In this document: piece after piece, positions 1 to 9,455 of the stretch
How the letters are laid out: each line of letters begins with the position of its first letter
Position numbering within the stretch: position 1 is the first letter of the stretch
From: Papilionanthe hookeriana x Papilionanthe teres
Lineage: Eukaryota; Streptophyta; Magnoliopsida; Asparagales; Orchidaceae
Direction of reading: 5' to 3'
Assembly (NCBI GenBank): GCA_022702705.1
Contig: CM040425.1
Location: forward strand, 5,720,001-5,784,000
Length of the DNA stretch: 64,000 nt
The notes under the pieces: generated by a model
Seen by the model: the letters and a program-made list of their open reading frames with translations, nothing else
Database searches by the model: none
Told to the model about the DNA's origin: nothing
Made by a program: the position numbers and the translations under genes

Positions 1-599
1 GTTTCAAAGGAATGCGCTTTTTTAAACTATTGTATTCAAATTGGATTACCTATCGATGTTGGATCAATAATAGTAAAGTCTGCATTAGGATTAATTGTGC
101 ATGGGTCAGTGCATGGACTTGGACACCCATCTACTATATTTGCTTTATGCAGTCAATACCTTATGAGGCTTGGGAAAAAGTACTTTTACCATGGAAACCA
201 CTGGATCCTACTGATATGTTTCCCACTTTGGATAACAATGATGAGATCACCGTTATTTCTGACAGAGCATCACAGAACAATCCTTTAGCAAGGCCCTTTA
301 TCGATAAGACTAATTTCATTCTGAAAAAGATTAAAGGATTGGAGAAAGAATTGCAAAATGTGATGAATTATATTGACAATATCTCTGATATGTTTGATCA
401 TATTGATTGGAGAATGAAGGAGCACTTTGATCATACTCGGACATCCGGAGGCCGATTTTATACATCTACTAAGACGAAAGGATGGATTAATGAAGAATCT
501 CATCGCGAATTCCCTTTCGAGCCTTTCTACAATTTATTTGTGCATCGCGTCGCATCGGAAATATCGGAGAAGATATTAGTTCGGACAATCGAAGAGTAG
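1..599 (+). pseudogene. ORF A of element I, C-terminal part, frameshifted
   Basis: Three-prime part of the extra ORF between integrase and ORF B. Frame 1 gives a domain resembling ORF B (LNYCIQIG, GLGHPSTIFALC) until about position 160. A one-base frameshift then moves the protein to the frame ending with the tag at 597-599. That second part has a coiled-coil-like stretch followed by FDHIDWRMKEHFDH and EFPFEPFYNLFVH, both found again in H (17.9-18.7 kb) and III (25.7-26.8 kb). No signal peptide or membrane segment is visible, so I do not call it an envelope gene. The N-terminus lies outside the window. Function unknown; the resemblance to ORF B suggests an old duplication. Confidence 0.75.
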
Positions 600-998
600 G
601 AAAGATTTCTATGTTTATGTTATATTTGTATATGTGTGTGTTTGATTTAGAGTTAAGTTTTATTATGAGTCGAACTTTGATTTGATCATCTCAGATTTGA
701 TGAGATTTTATGTAAATGGTTAAGTCTCAGCATTTAGAGTGTTGTGGTTTGGATTGCGATGCTGAGTATTATGGATTTGAACAATTAAGTTAAGTATGTG
801 TGAAGTTGTTAGTGTGAAATTTTTAAGTTTCATGGATTTCATTTATGAAGTTATATTGTTTTTTTTATGTGACTTTTTTGTGAGTATAAGTACCTAATCT
901 TCGTATTATTATTAAAATTAAGTGATCGGAAGATTGATTAAGGGCAATTAGAGGTTGAAAATGATTGACGAATTTCAAAAATTGAAAATTTTTGGGAC
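600..998 (+). other. Spacer between ORF A and the ORF B leader, element I
   Basis: T-rich stretch following the ORF A stop; it resembles the spacers after ORF A in the other elements. No coding potential seen. Confidence 0.5.
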
Positions 999-1146
999 CT
1001 CGCCGACGGCGAGAATTATCTCGCCGACAGCGAGAAAACCCGCTGACAGCGAGACCGAGCTCACCGACGGCAGATTTTTCCCGAAACTTTTACCTTATGG
1101 AATTAATTAGCTCGCCGACGGCGAGAAAAACCTCGCTGACAGCGAG
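999..1146 (+). repeat. GC palindrome array before ORF B, element I
   Basis: Six GC-rich near-palindromes in AT-rich DNA. CTCGCCGACGGCGAG occurs at 999-1013 and 1111-1125 (seven-base arms, one-base centre). CTCGCTGACAGCGAG at 1132-1146 is also a perfect palindrome, with both arms changed in step. Imperfect copies are at 1020-1034, 1042-1054 and near 1060. The same motif occupies the U3 of this element's LTR (4231-4407). It lies about 150 bp upstream of the candidate leader intron of ORF B. Confidence 0.85.
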
Positions 1147-1295
1147 AACGCGAAAAGACCTATATTTGACCGGTCAACCGACACTATTCATCATCCCTTT
1201 CCTCAAAATTTCGAAAAAAACCGACCTAGGGCTTGAGAGATCTTGGATTTGAAGCGATTTCAACACTTTTTGACATCGGATTTCATCTTCCCTTG

Positions 1296-1496
1296 GTAAG
1301 AGCTTCACTCCTATGCAAAAATTTTTTATTTTCACCATGAATTTCTTCTACATTGGGATATTTTGAAAAATTTTGAAATGTGAAGAAAATACTTGGAAGA
1401 ATTGCATAGAAATTGAATTAAATGGATTTTAGTTGTTGTAGGAAGCCTTCTTAGTAATATTTTGGAGTTTAGTTAAAATTTTTGTAAATTTCACAG
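1296..1496 (+). other. Candidate leader intron of ORF B, element I
   Basis: TTG followed by GTAAGAG at 1296, 200 nt of T-rich DNA containing ATTTTCACCATG, then CACAG ending at 1496, nine bases before the ORF B ATG at 1505. Element II (208 nt) and IV (205 nt) have the same arrangement and element V the same spacing with a damaged donor, which is why I read it as an intron. No transcript evidence. Confidence 0.5.
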
Positions 1497-1504
1497 ATCA
1501 AGAA

Positions 1505-2704
1505 ATGGCTCCACAAGAAAAGCGACGAATAGAATATGACGAAACTCGATTCATTAATGCGAGAGCACAAACTCGATATTTTCAAAACATTCAAGCAAGA
1601 AAGTGCATACAAGATCGAGTTTTCAAGAATCCAGGAGGAGAAGTAGAGCGAGTTATAAAGGAGCGAGGATGGGAAAACTTATGTTTCATTACCAACAGAG
1701 CAGCGGTAGAAGTTGTGAAGGAATTTTATACAAACTTAACACAGGCTGAAGATGCACCGGTTAGGGTTAGAGGATTTTTTGTAGATTTCAACGCTGCTAG
1801 AATAAATGCTTATTATGAAGTTCGAGACACCTTGAGCGAATATGAAACTTTTGGAACTATGGAAGGACCATTGGAGGAGGTGATCGACTTTCTCATTGAT
1901 GGGAAAGGAGTCTGGAAGATAAAGCAGCGGGAACGGGTAAGCATCCCTCTTTCTATGCTAAATGTAACATCTAAAGCCTGGCATTATTTTATTTGTTCTA
2001 CTTTGTTACCTACCTACCACCATAGTGAGGTAACAAGAGATAGAGCAGTTCTGAATTTTTGTATTCAGAACCAGAAGAGTATTAATGTGGGAAATATTAT
2101 ATATAAAAACATATTAGCCACTGCTTGAAATGAAAGTGGAGGAGGACTAGGACATCCTGGTCTTATCTATGCACTTTGCCAATTATCTGGGGTAGAGGCA
2201 AGAGATGATGAGGAATGGATAGAACCTATGAAACCCCTTACTCAGGCTAATATAAAGAAATATGAATCCCACGAAGGATGGAGATCTAGGACAAGGGATT
2301 ATGTACCTTCATCAAGTAGAGATATACCCTCTACTAGTTATGAACCACCCCCTCAGTACACTACTCCTACCCTTCAAGATCTGATGAATGAGTTAACCCT
2401 GAGTAGAAAGAGTTTTGAGTCATTTGGAGAAAATATGGAAAGAAGATTTGAGCATATAGATCATAGAATCGGAGGCTTGGAGAGAAGACACGATTATGAT
2501 AACGAATATCTCCAGCGACATTCAGAGTACGAGATTTCATACTATGAAGCTGAGCGTCGTTATAGGAGTGGTGATTTAGATGTTGTCTTTCCTGAGTGCC
2601 CCGGATATACACGAGTACTAGCACTTACTCAGCCTTCTCAGCTCGGAGATCGGGGAGACGACATAGCTTGGGATTTTGATGCGAAGATTAGAATCTTTGT
2701 TTAG
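1505..2704 (+). pseudogene. ORF B of element I, nearly intact (one in-frame TGA)
   Basis: The best-preserved ORF B here: 399 codons in one frame with a single stop, TGA at 2126-2128, where element III has CGA (Arg) in an aligned context; this fits loss of a methylated C. Landmarks in order: MAPQEKRR start, KEFYTNL (about residue 75), DFNAARINAYY, FLIDGKGVWKI, KAWHYFI, EVTRDRAVLNFCIQ (about residue 175), GLGHPGLIYALC, then a charged coiled-coil-like tail with RFEHIDHRIGGLERR. I believe the family matches the Pfam 'putative plant transposon protein' group (PF20167), which sits in Athila-type elements; no catalytic motif is known to me. No hydrophobic segment supports an envelope role. Confidence 0.8.
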
Positions 2705-3149
2705 TTTGTTGGATTTGTTTAGATTTGTTGTTTTGCAAACTTTATTATTTACGTGTGTAATATTTTAGTACTTTCTGTGGACTTTGGACTTGATATGTAT
2801 TTGTTTGCTTGAGCAGTGATGTTAAATTTCTTATGTGTGTTAAATTAGTTGCAAATTTTTATATATATAGGATGTTAGTTTTTCTTTAATGTATTGTTTA
2901 AATTGTAAGTGTATGTATGGTAACAAATTAAGTTTTCTTTGTTATGTTTGATACTTATTTTAAAAATTTCCATCCCTGCACTTTCTTTTTAAATGTTATA
3001 TATGGAAGAATACTAATAGTACAGGTTCTGTAAGTAATGAAAAAGCCTGCAAAAATTTCAAAGAAAAGAAATACCTAAAGCTCAAAGGTATGATGAATTT
3101 TATATATAATCTTTCCCTTTTTCACTATATAGTATAGATAGAAAAATTT
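2705..3149 (+). other. ORF B 3' untranslated spacer, element I
   Basis: T/G-rich then A/T-rich noncoding DNA between the ORF B stop and the first polypurine motif. No gene seen. Confidence 0.5.
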
Positions 3150-4038
3150 AAGTTTGGGGGAAGGTAAAAATACAAATTTAATTATTAAAATTATTCTCAA
3201 TTTCTATTTTCAAAAATTATTATTAAATGATTTTCTATAGTAATTTTCAATTCAATAAATATAAGTTGCTTTATTTAATTATTATATAAAGTTAAAGAAA
3301 ATACTTTTAGTAATTCAATTAATTAATAGAATAAGATATTTGGTTAAAAGGAATAAGAATATAGTAAACTATTTAAAGTATGGGAAACTATATTCTAAAA
3401 ATTAGAAATTCTTAAGGATATAGATGAAAAAGAAAGGATAAAAACTCAATGAAGTAAAAAGTTATGAAATATATATAAGCAAAGAAATATTTTAAGTTTC
3501 AAATTTAGGAAGATAAATTGAAGTTCAAAATTATTAACAGGCTATCCAGATACAGTAATCCTCACTTGAAAAAGAAAAAAAGAAAAAGAAAAAAAAAAGA
3601 AAAAGAAAAAGAAAGAGAAAAGAAAAGAAAAGAAAAATATAAGTGATGAGAAGCTTGAGGAGATGCCTTATCAAAAATTGGCTTCAATAGATTCAACCTA
3701 AAGGGTAAAACTTAACTATATTTCTAAACTTATATTTGTGGATTAGTATTTTACTAAATAGAGTTTTCTTGAATTTCCTATCATCTAAATATCTTAAGTA
3801 ATTTATTAATTTTTAATATAGTCATTCCTGAATTAAATAGAAAGCTAGAAATCTTAGACCTAATAACTAAATAATCTTATCTCTATAAAATTAATTTAAA
3901 TTACTTAGAAATATTTCTATTTAACTTTATTATAATGTTATTTAAAATTAATTCATATATTATTTGAGTTGAAAAATTCTATTATAGAAATCATTATTTT
4001 TATTTAGTATTAAAATTTCTTGAGGACAAGTAATAATT
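3150..4038 (+). repeat. 3' noncoding inverted-repeat domain, element I
   Basis: Starts with a polypurine motif AAGTTTGGGGGAAGG (3150-3164). The left arm, 3165-3566, aligns with the reverse complement of the right arm, 3641-4038. For example ATGATTTTCTATAGTAATTT on the left matches ATGATTTCTATAATAGAATT of the reversed right arm, and AGTAATTCAATTAATT matches AGTAATTTAAATTAATT. The loop is a 70-nt A/G tract (3568-3637). The core flanking it (GCTATCCAGATACAGTAATC and GAGAAGCTTGAGGAGATG) recurs in the other elements. The right arm ends in a CTTG-AGGA-CAAG hairpin. Confidence 0.7.
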
Positions 4039-4050
4039 AAGTTTGGGGGA
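4039..4050 (+). promoter_or_regulatory. Polypurine tract, element I
   Basis: AAGTTTGGGGGA, three bases before the LTR's TGATC. Expected plus-strand DNA primer site; the motif recurs before each LTR in this window that keeps its 5' end next to an interior. Confidence 0.8.
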
Positions 4051-4053
4051 TTT

Positions 4054-5604
4054 TGATCACAGAAAAATACATCAAGAAATTCATATCTATTTTTGATGAA
4101 ACTGCACTTTAAAGAAAGGTATTTTCTTTATTTTATTGCAGAAATGAAGATTTATTAGTGATAGAAGCAAAAAGCATGAAATGGAGCAAATTTGGATCAA
4201 AAAGGAGGAAATTCATGCAAATATAACTACTTCGCCGACGGCGAGATCGAGGCCTCTGACCGCGAGATCGTGAGGAGAAATTTCTGAAGGAATTATAACC
4301 ACCTCGCCGACAGCGAGCCCGAGCCCGCCGACAGCAAGATCGCGCGGTTTGAAGACCTTCTAGAAGCCCCGCTGACGGCGAGGTCGTTTCCCACCGACGG
4401 CGAGCTAGTTCAAAATGCATATACATTGAACCTGGACACTTTTTGAAGAGGTGTTTAAGCACCCCTTGGACCTTTGCCTAACTCTATAAATAGAGGCCGA
4501 ATTCTAGAGTCTGGTGTGTGTCTTTTGTGTGTCTTTTGTGTGTCTTTTGTGTGTCTTTTGAGTCTTCTGTGAGTCTATTTCTAGTGTCTTAAGTGTAATT
4601 TGTGTGAGTTTAATATAGTTTGAGTGTGTTTAGTGAGTTCATTAGTTTAATTGAGTGTTATTTAGTTCGTTGTACTTAGAAGGAAAAGTCAAAGGAACTT
4701 CGAGGAGTCTGCTTGGGAAGGAAATTAAGATAAGTATCTTTGTTTATTATTATTAACTTTAAATGAAATCCATGCTTTGTTTTATTCCCATGCATTCTGA
4801 GTAGTTTTCTTAGTCTTTCTCCTTGTTTATGAAAATTATGCGGATTGATGAAATTAAATAAAAGCACCTAATATAATATAAATAAATTGTGATAATTTTT
4901 ACTTAAAACTTAATTTACTTTCAATTTGACCGATTGAGTAGTTAAAATATGTTGAATTATCAACTATAGTAAAAATTACATCCAATATTAGGGAAGTCAA
5001 AAGCCTTGGAAGGCGGGTGCAAATAAATAGGGAAATATTAATTATCGGGCGTAGAATTGGATATTTTAGTGTGACAGACTAAAATACTCAATTCGATCCT
5101 ACTGTTTGAGAGCTGAAGTGTAGATATTAGCCCTCAGATGAGGGGAACGTGGGAGCTCTGAAGTGGCAGCCAGTATCCTCCCAGCCTAGCCGCAGATTCA
5201 GTAATCAAACATAGGATTAGTCAATGTTCTTTGCACCTGGACCAAAGGGTAAAGAATAGGAATGCTCCTATTTGTCACAATACAAATTTAAAAATTCTAT
5301 TTAAATTCATCATTTCACTTAATTTTCTAAAAACAAGGAGAATGATACTTTTTCTGAATTAATTAAATCAACTTATTTCAAGCATTAGTTTACTTTAGTT
5401 TATTATAGTTACTTTGAATTTTTGTTCACTTTATTAGTAAGTAATTCCTTTAAATTTAGCTGATAATAATTCTGTTAAAAACTTCCCTGTGGGATCGATA
5501 ATCAGGACTCCACTAGAGCCCTGTATTACTTGATACGATACGTATACTTGCGTAGAATCCACATTATACATTAAATCATATACCTATATTTAAAGCGGGA
5601 TCTA
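4054..5604 (+). mobile_element. LTR of element I
   Basis: Begins TGATCAC after the polypurine tract and ends just before a degenerate PBS (TGGTTCCGTTC, 5610-5620). U3 holds the palindrome array at 4231-4407. The TATA box CTATAAATAG is at 4483-4492. The conserved AGATAAGTAT is at 4728-4737. A hairpin AATAGGA-ATGC-TCCTATT is at 5255-5272. The U5 block with GATACGTATACTTGCGTA lies near 5535-5555. The TG start is intact; the end reads TA rather than CA. A four-copy GTGTCTTTTGT microrepeat lies just after the TATA (about 4515-4560). Both polypurine and PBS-like sequence flank this LTR. Confidence 0.8.
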
Positions 5605-5689
5605 GTTTTTGGTTCCGTTCTTTATAAACATAAATTACATACATACAAAAAGTGGGTCAACCCCTTTTCAAAATACAACACAAACCTAA
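5605..5689. other. Degenerate PBS and short unassigned DNA between two LTRs
   Basis: TGGTTCCGTTC (5610-5620) is a decayed tRNA-Asp site. The remaining about 70 bp match nothing I recognise in the window. Confidence 0.4.
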
Positions 5690-7053
5690 AAATATGCCGA
5701 CACGCCTAGGCGCCAGACACACCTTCTAGAAGATTCATTGAACATGGACACATTTTGAAGAGGTGCTTCAAGGCAACCCTTGAAGCCTATAAATAGGAGG
5801 CTACTCCTTCAGAGAAAGGCCTCCAAACCATCAACGCCCAACCTAGTCCCCTAGCCCCATAGTTCCATTTAGAGAGAGAAATTAGAGAAATATTTTAAGG
5901 GTCATATTTATAGTTTCTTTTATTAATTAGTGAGTTTATTTTAGAGTTTGTATTAAGAGTATTTGAAGAGTCGGTGCTTTTGAAGTCTATTTACTTTGGA
6001 GTTAGAAGGATTCAGAGGTTCAGTTGGAGAAACACTTGAGATAAGTATTTGTATTTTGATTCAAAGTTTTATTTATATGTTTTGTTGTTTAAATTCAATG
6101 TGTTTTGAGTAGTTACTTTACTTTCTTCTTTCAATTATGAAAAGATAAATAAGATAATATAAAATTCGTTAGAGAATTAAAATCTATATATATATATTTT
6201 AAAAATTGTGATGATATTAGTATCGGATCTTAATTTACTATTTAAATTGGCCATTTAAATTGTTAAAATATGTTGAAGATTTTTGAGACCTAGAAGGAGA
6301 TGAATTCTTAACTAGTAGATATCACATGAATCCTTGGGTAGTCGAAGGCCTTGCGCGGGTTATTCAAGGTGAAGTGCAAATAAATAGGAAGATATTATTT
6401 AATGGGCTTAGAATTGATAAGTTTTTAAAGTGACATGCTAAATTCTTGTAATTTGGTTTATAGAGAAGGAAAGGGTCACTAGTAGGGCCGACCATAGCCA
6501 CCCTTGGACATCTAGTAGTGTGAGCCTAGATTAACACATTCTACTAACAATACATCTAGACCTGATCTATAAATTAGCCAATACTATCGAGCGAAGGTAA
6601 ATAATAGGAATGCTTCTATTTGGCACAATACCATAAATTTATATTCTCCACGAATATTACATTATCTAAAAAGTCTTGGATTAATTGAAAGGAAGAAAGT
6701 TGTTTGCTTATTTTTATTTACATCAATCATTACTTTATTACTTGCTTTATTTACTGCATCTAGTAAAATAAATATCAACTTTTTAACTTTAAAAGAAATA
6801 CATAAAAATAAAATCAAAATATTTTTAAAAAAAAATCTATAATCCTCCTCGTGGGATCGATACTGGTTCTTTATTTAAAGCCCTATATTACTTGAAGCGA
6901 TACGTATACTTACGTAGTACCCCTAGTATGTAAAATATTTTCCATAAAATTATATTTATATACACTAGCCGCTATTATTATTTGAGTCAAAGTATTGGCT
7001 ATAACATATTTTTGATAGCATAAATTACTGCGTTGATTGGCGATTGCAAACCA
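5690..7053 (+). mobile_element. LTR of element II, 5' side, U3 start missing
   Basis: Same subfamily as the element IV LTRs: the palindrome remnant CGCCTAGGCGCC (5706-5717), the TATA box TATAAATAGG (5788-5797), the ACTAGCCGCTATTA stretch and the U5 block align with them. The first part of U3 is gone; the left boundary is approximate. It ends AAACCA at 7053, followed by a decayed PBS (TGGTGTATTGTTGCGG, 7060-7075). AGATAAGTAT at 6039 is conserved. Confidence 0.75.
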
Positions 7054-7095
7054 AGTTTTTGGTGTATTGTTGCGGATCGAGGGTCAAATATCGTA

Positions 7096-7740
7096 TTAAT
7101 CATCGCATTGCTACTGCTTATCATCCCCAGACAAGTGGTTTGGTTGAATTATCCAATCGTGAAATTAAAAGAATATTGGAAAAACTGCTAATCCAAATAG
7201 AAAGGATTGGTCAATTAAACTAGATTATGCTTTATGGGCCTATAGGACTGCTTACAGAACACCTATAGGAATGTCCTTATATAGGCTGATTTTTGGAAAA
7301 GCTTGTCATTTACCTTTTGAACTTGAGCATAAAGCATATTGGGCTATTAAAGAGTTCAACTATAATTTGAAAGATGCTGTTGAAAAGAGATTATTGCAAT
7401 TGAATGGGCTTGAAGAAATAAGGAATGAATCTTATGAAAATGCTAAGATTTATAAGGAAAAAATGAAGTTATGGCATGATCGGAAGATTCTTACTAAAAA
7501 TCTTGAACAAGGACAACAGGTTTTGCTGTATCATGCTAGATTGAGAATATTTTCTAGAAAACTTAAGTCCAGGTGGATGGTCCATTCATTGTTATAAAAG
7601 TTTATTCTTATGGAGCTGTAGATGTTCAAGATCCTAAGACTGGAAAAATATTTAAAGTTAACGGACATAGACTTAAACCATATTTTTCAGTCAATAAATA
7701 TAAATCTGATGAGAATTTAATGTTGGGTCACTCAGAATGA
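7096..7740 (+). pseudogene. Integrase C-terminal end, element II
   Basis: Only the end of integrase remains, joined almost directly to the decayed PBS, so gag, protease, RT, RNase H and most of integrase are deleted. It begins at the HRIATAYHPQTSG motif and NREIKRI, which carries the catalytic Glu. The open run 7271-7597 has RLIFGKACHLPFELEHKAYWAIK and the LHDRK-type tail. Frameshifts lie near 7180 and 7590; the end is VNGHRLKPYF and a stop at 7738-7740. Confidence 0.8.
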
Positions 7741-8142
7741 GTTCTGGGTATGTCAGGCTGAAGACGTTAAAACAAGCATTTTGTGGGAGGCACCCCATAT
7801 TTATCGATGTGCTTTGCTTTATGTTTGTTTTGTGTATTTTGTTTGCTTTTTTTGGTTTGTTTTTATGTTTTTAGTGGTAGTAATTTGGAGTTTTTAAACT
7901 TAAGTGGAGTTTATTTGACCTTAATTAATGATTTAGAGAAGTTAGAATGAGAATTTGGACACTTAGCAGACCTATGCTGAATTGTGGACTGGCGGCTAAG
8001 CGCCGACTAGTTGGCGCTTAGGCGCCATAGTTATAAAAAACGTGAAAAATGTGAATTTAGAGCCTAGATCGTGGGGGAGAAGTTGTGGGAGTTATTTAGG
8101 AGATTCTAGACATGTTGGAGAATATTCTAGCAGCTCCTAAGT
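7741..8142 (+). promoter_or_regulatory. ORF A leader with GC palindromes, element II
   Basis: Spacer after integrase. It carries TGGCGGCTAAGCGCCG (7990-8005) and TGGCGCTTAGGCGCCA (8012-8027), the latter near-palindromic and containing GGCGCC. These lie about 120-150 bp upstream of a TATA box. No ORF. Confidence 0.6.
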
Positions 8143-8152
8143 CTATAAAAAG
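8143..8152 (+). promoter_or_regulatory. Candidate TATA box of ORF A, element II
   Basis: CTATAAAAAGG about 80 bp before the ORF A ATG, downstream of palindromes: the same order as in the LTR promoters. Element V has TTTATATATCACC at the equivalent place. Confidence 0.5.
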
Positions 8153-8229
8153 GTCCTGACTTAAGGAAAACACTTGCCCCAAGTCCTATTTTCATTTCTG
8201 AAGTTTAAGAGGAGAGTTTTAACTGTATC

Positions 8230-8634
8230 ATGTCTTCCTGGGAGAATGAGATGAAGAAGAAGCAAGATTTTGATAAAAGTAAGTTCATTAGTGATAGTGT
8301 TATGGAATTATTTAATGGATATTTGGTTGTTAGCATTCAAGATATTGCAGAGATGATTGTAAAAATTGAAGCCCGAGTGAGTTCAATGGAAGCAAAGATC
8401 AATGATATTACTTTACATCTGGATCACATGGGATGGCAACTCAAGATGCAATTCAATCATTCAAGGTATGTGGAAGAAATAGATAAGGCGATGTTTGTGA
8501 AGAACAAATGGATTGAAGAACATGATATAAGAATGAACAATGATCGCCCGTTCTATCAAATTTATATTCTCGAAGGGTCGAATGAGAATAATAGTGGTCC
8601 TGGTTATATTCCGCCTAATGGAGAGTGGAATTAA
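8230..8634 (+). CDS. ORF A, short form, element II
   Basis: Open 134-aa frame from ATG to TAA, without visible damage. It lacks the ORF B-like N-terminal domain seen in the ORF A of H and III and keeps a predicted coiled coil (IQDIAEMIVKIEARVSSMEA). It also keeps the LDHMGWQLKMQFNHS motif, which corresponds to FDHIDWRMKEHFDH in the long form, and a KNKWIEEHD to RPFYQIYI tail. Homologues in IV (31675-32022) and V (48910-49275) are equally short, so the truncation is old. No transmembrane segment. Function unknown; coiled-coil self-association is only an inference. Confidence 0.65.
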   Translation: MSSWENEMKKKQDFDKSKFISDSVMELFNGYLVVSIQDIAEMIVKIEARVSSMEAKINDITLHLDHMGWQLKMQFNHSRYVEEIDKAMFVKNKWIEEHDIRMNNDRPFYQIYILEGSNENNSGPGYIPPNGEWN

Positions 8635-9020
8635 AAGTGTTTTGTTTCTATTTGTTTAGTGCTTATGTGTTATGTTAGTGTTCTTGTGAGTTCATGTTTG
8701 TTGTGTTTAATGTTTAAGTATATGCCTGATGATGTGATGGGTAGATCTTAGAGATGTACACTTATCAGTTTAAGATTATAGTGTCTTGTATTTTGAGAAT
8801 TTTATCCTTTATGTTTGGATAAAAATTCTAGTACTGTATTAAGCATTATGTTTGTTTTAATATAAGTTTGTTTTTGTGAAATTTGTATGGAATCATTGTT
8901 TATTTAAATTTGATTTGGAGTAATAGAAGATTTGTGGGGAGAATTAATTATTGTGGACTAATTAAGGGTAATTAACAAAGTGATTTAGTGCATATACCTT
9001 AATTATAAAATTTTGGGTAT
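8635..9020 (+). other. Spacer after ORF A, element II
   Basis: T-rich noncoding DNA leading to the ORF B palindromes. Nothing further seen. Confidence 0.5.
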
Positions 9021-9078
9021 TGGCGGCTAAGCGCCAGATTTCGCGGCTAAGCGCCGATAGTTCGCGCTTAGGCGCCAG
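9021..9078 (+). repeat. GC palindromes before ORF B, element II
   Basis: Three units: TGGCGGCTAAGCGCCA (9021-9036), GCGGCTAAGCGCCG (9043-9056) and CGCGCTTAGGCGCCAG (9063-9078). About 170 bp upstream of the leader intron donor, matching the placement in I, IV and V. Confidence 0.75.
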
Positions 9079-9245
9079 TTCTCGATAATTGATTCCTGAA
9101 AGTTAAAAAACTCGAAAATTGTCATTTTTAACCGCCCCATCTTCTTCAACTTTTGCTTTGTCGTGAAAGAGGAGCCTAGGGTATCATATTGTGGATCATT
9201 TAAGAGCCGATCTCAATAAAAATTGTTAGATTTGGATTCCTTGAG

Positions 9246-9453
9246 GTAAGAGCACTACTCCTAAGTAAAAATTTTTTATTTTCACCATATATTTTGAGTG
9301 CATTTTGGAAGATCTTAAAATCACTATTCATGGTGAAAATTTAAGGAAAAGCTTGATAAATTTCTTGGATTTAGTGAAAATATCTTTTGGAAGATAATTT
9401 AGCAAGTTTAGTTTAATTTTGGAATTTATGGTGAATTTTTCATGAATTTTTAG
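9246..9453 (+). other. Candidate leader intron of ORF B, element II
   Basis: Donor GAG/GTAAGAGC at 9246; acceptor TTTTTAG at 9453, two bases before the ATG at 9456. Contains the conserved ATTTTTTATTTTCACCAT stretch. Confidence 0.5.
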
Positions 9454-9455
9454 AG

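Noticed and set aside
999..1146. CRISPR-like array of short palindromic repeats
   Set aside because: Units are unevenly spaced, mutated and without unique spacers of constant length; the setting is a plant retrotransposon leader.
1505..2704. ORF B as a retroviral-type envelope gene
   Set aside because: Position is env-like, but I see no signal peptide, transmembrane segment or cleavage site; the sequence fits a plant transposon-specific family.
4133..4462. Arg-rich minus-strand ORF
   Set aside because: Antisense reading of the U3 palindromes of the element I LTR.
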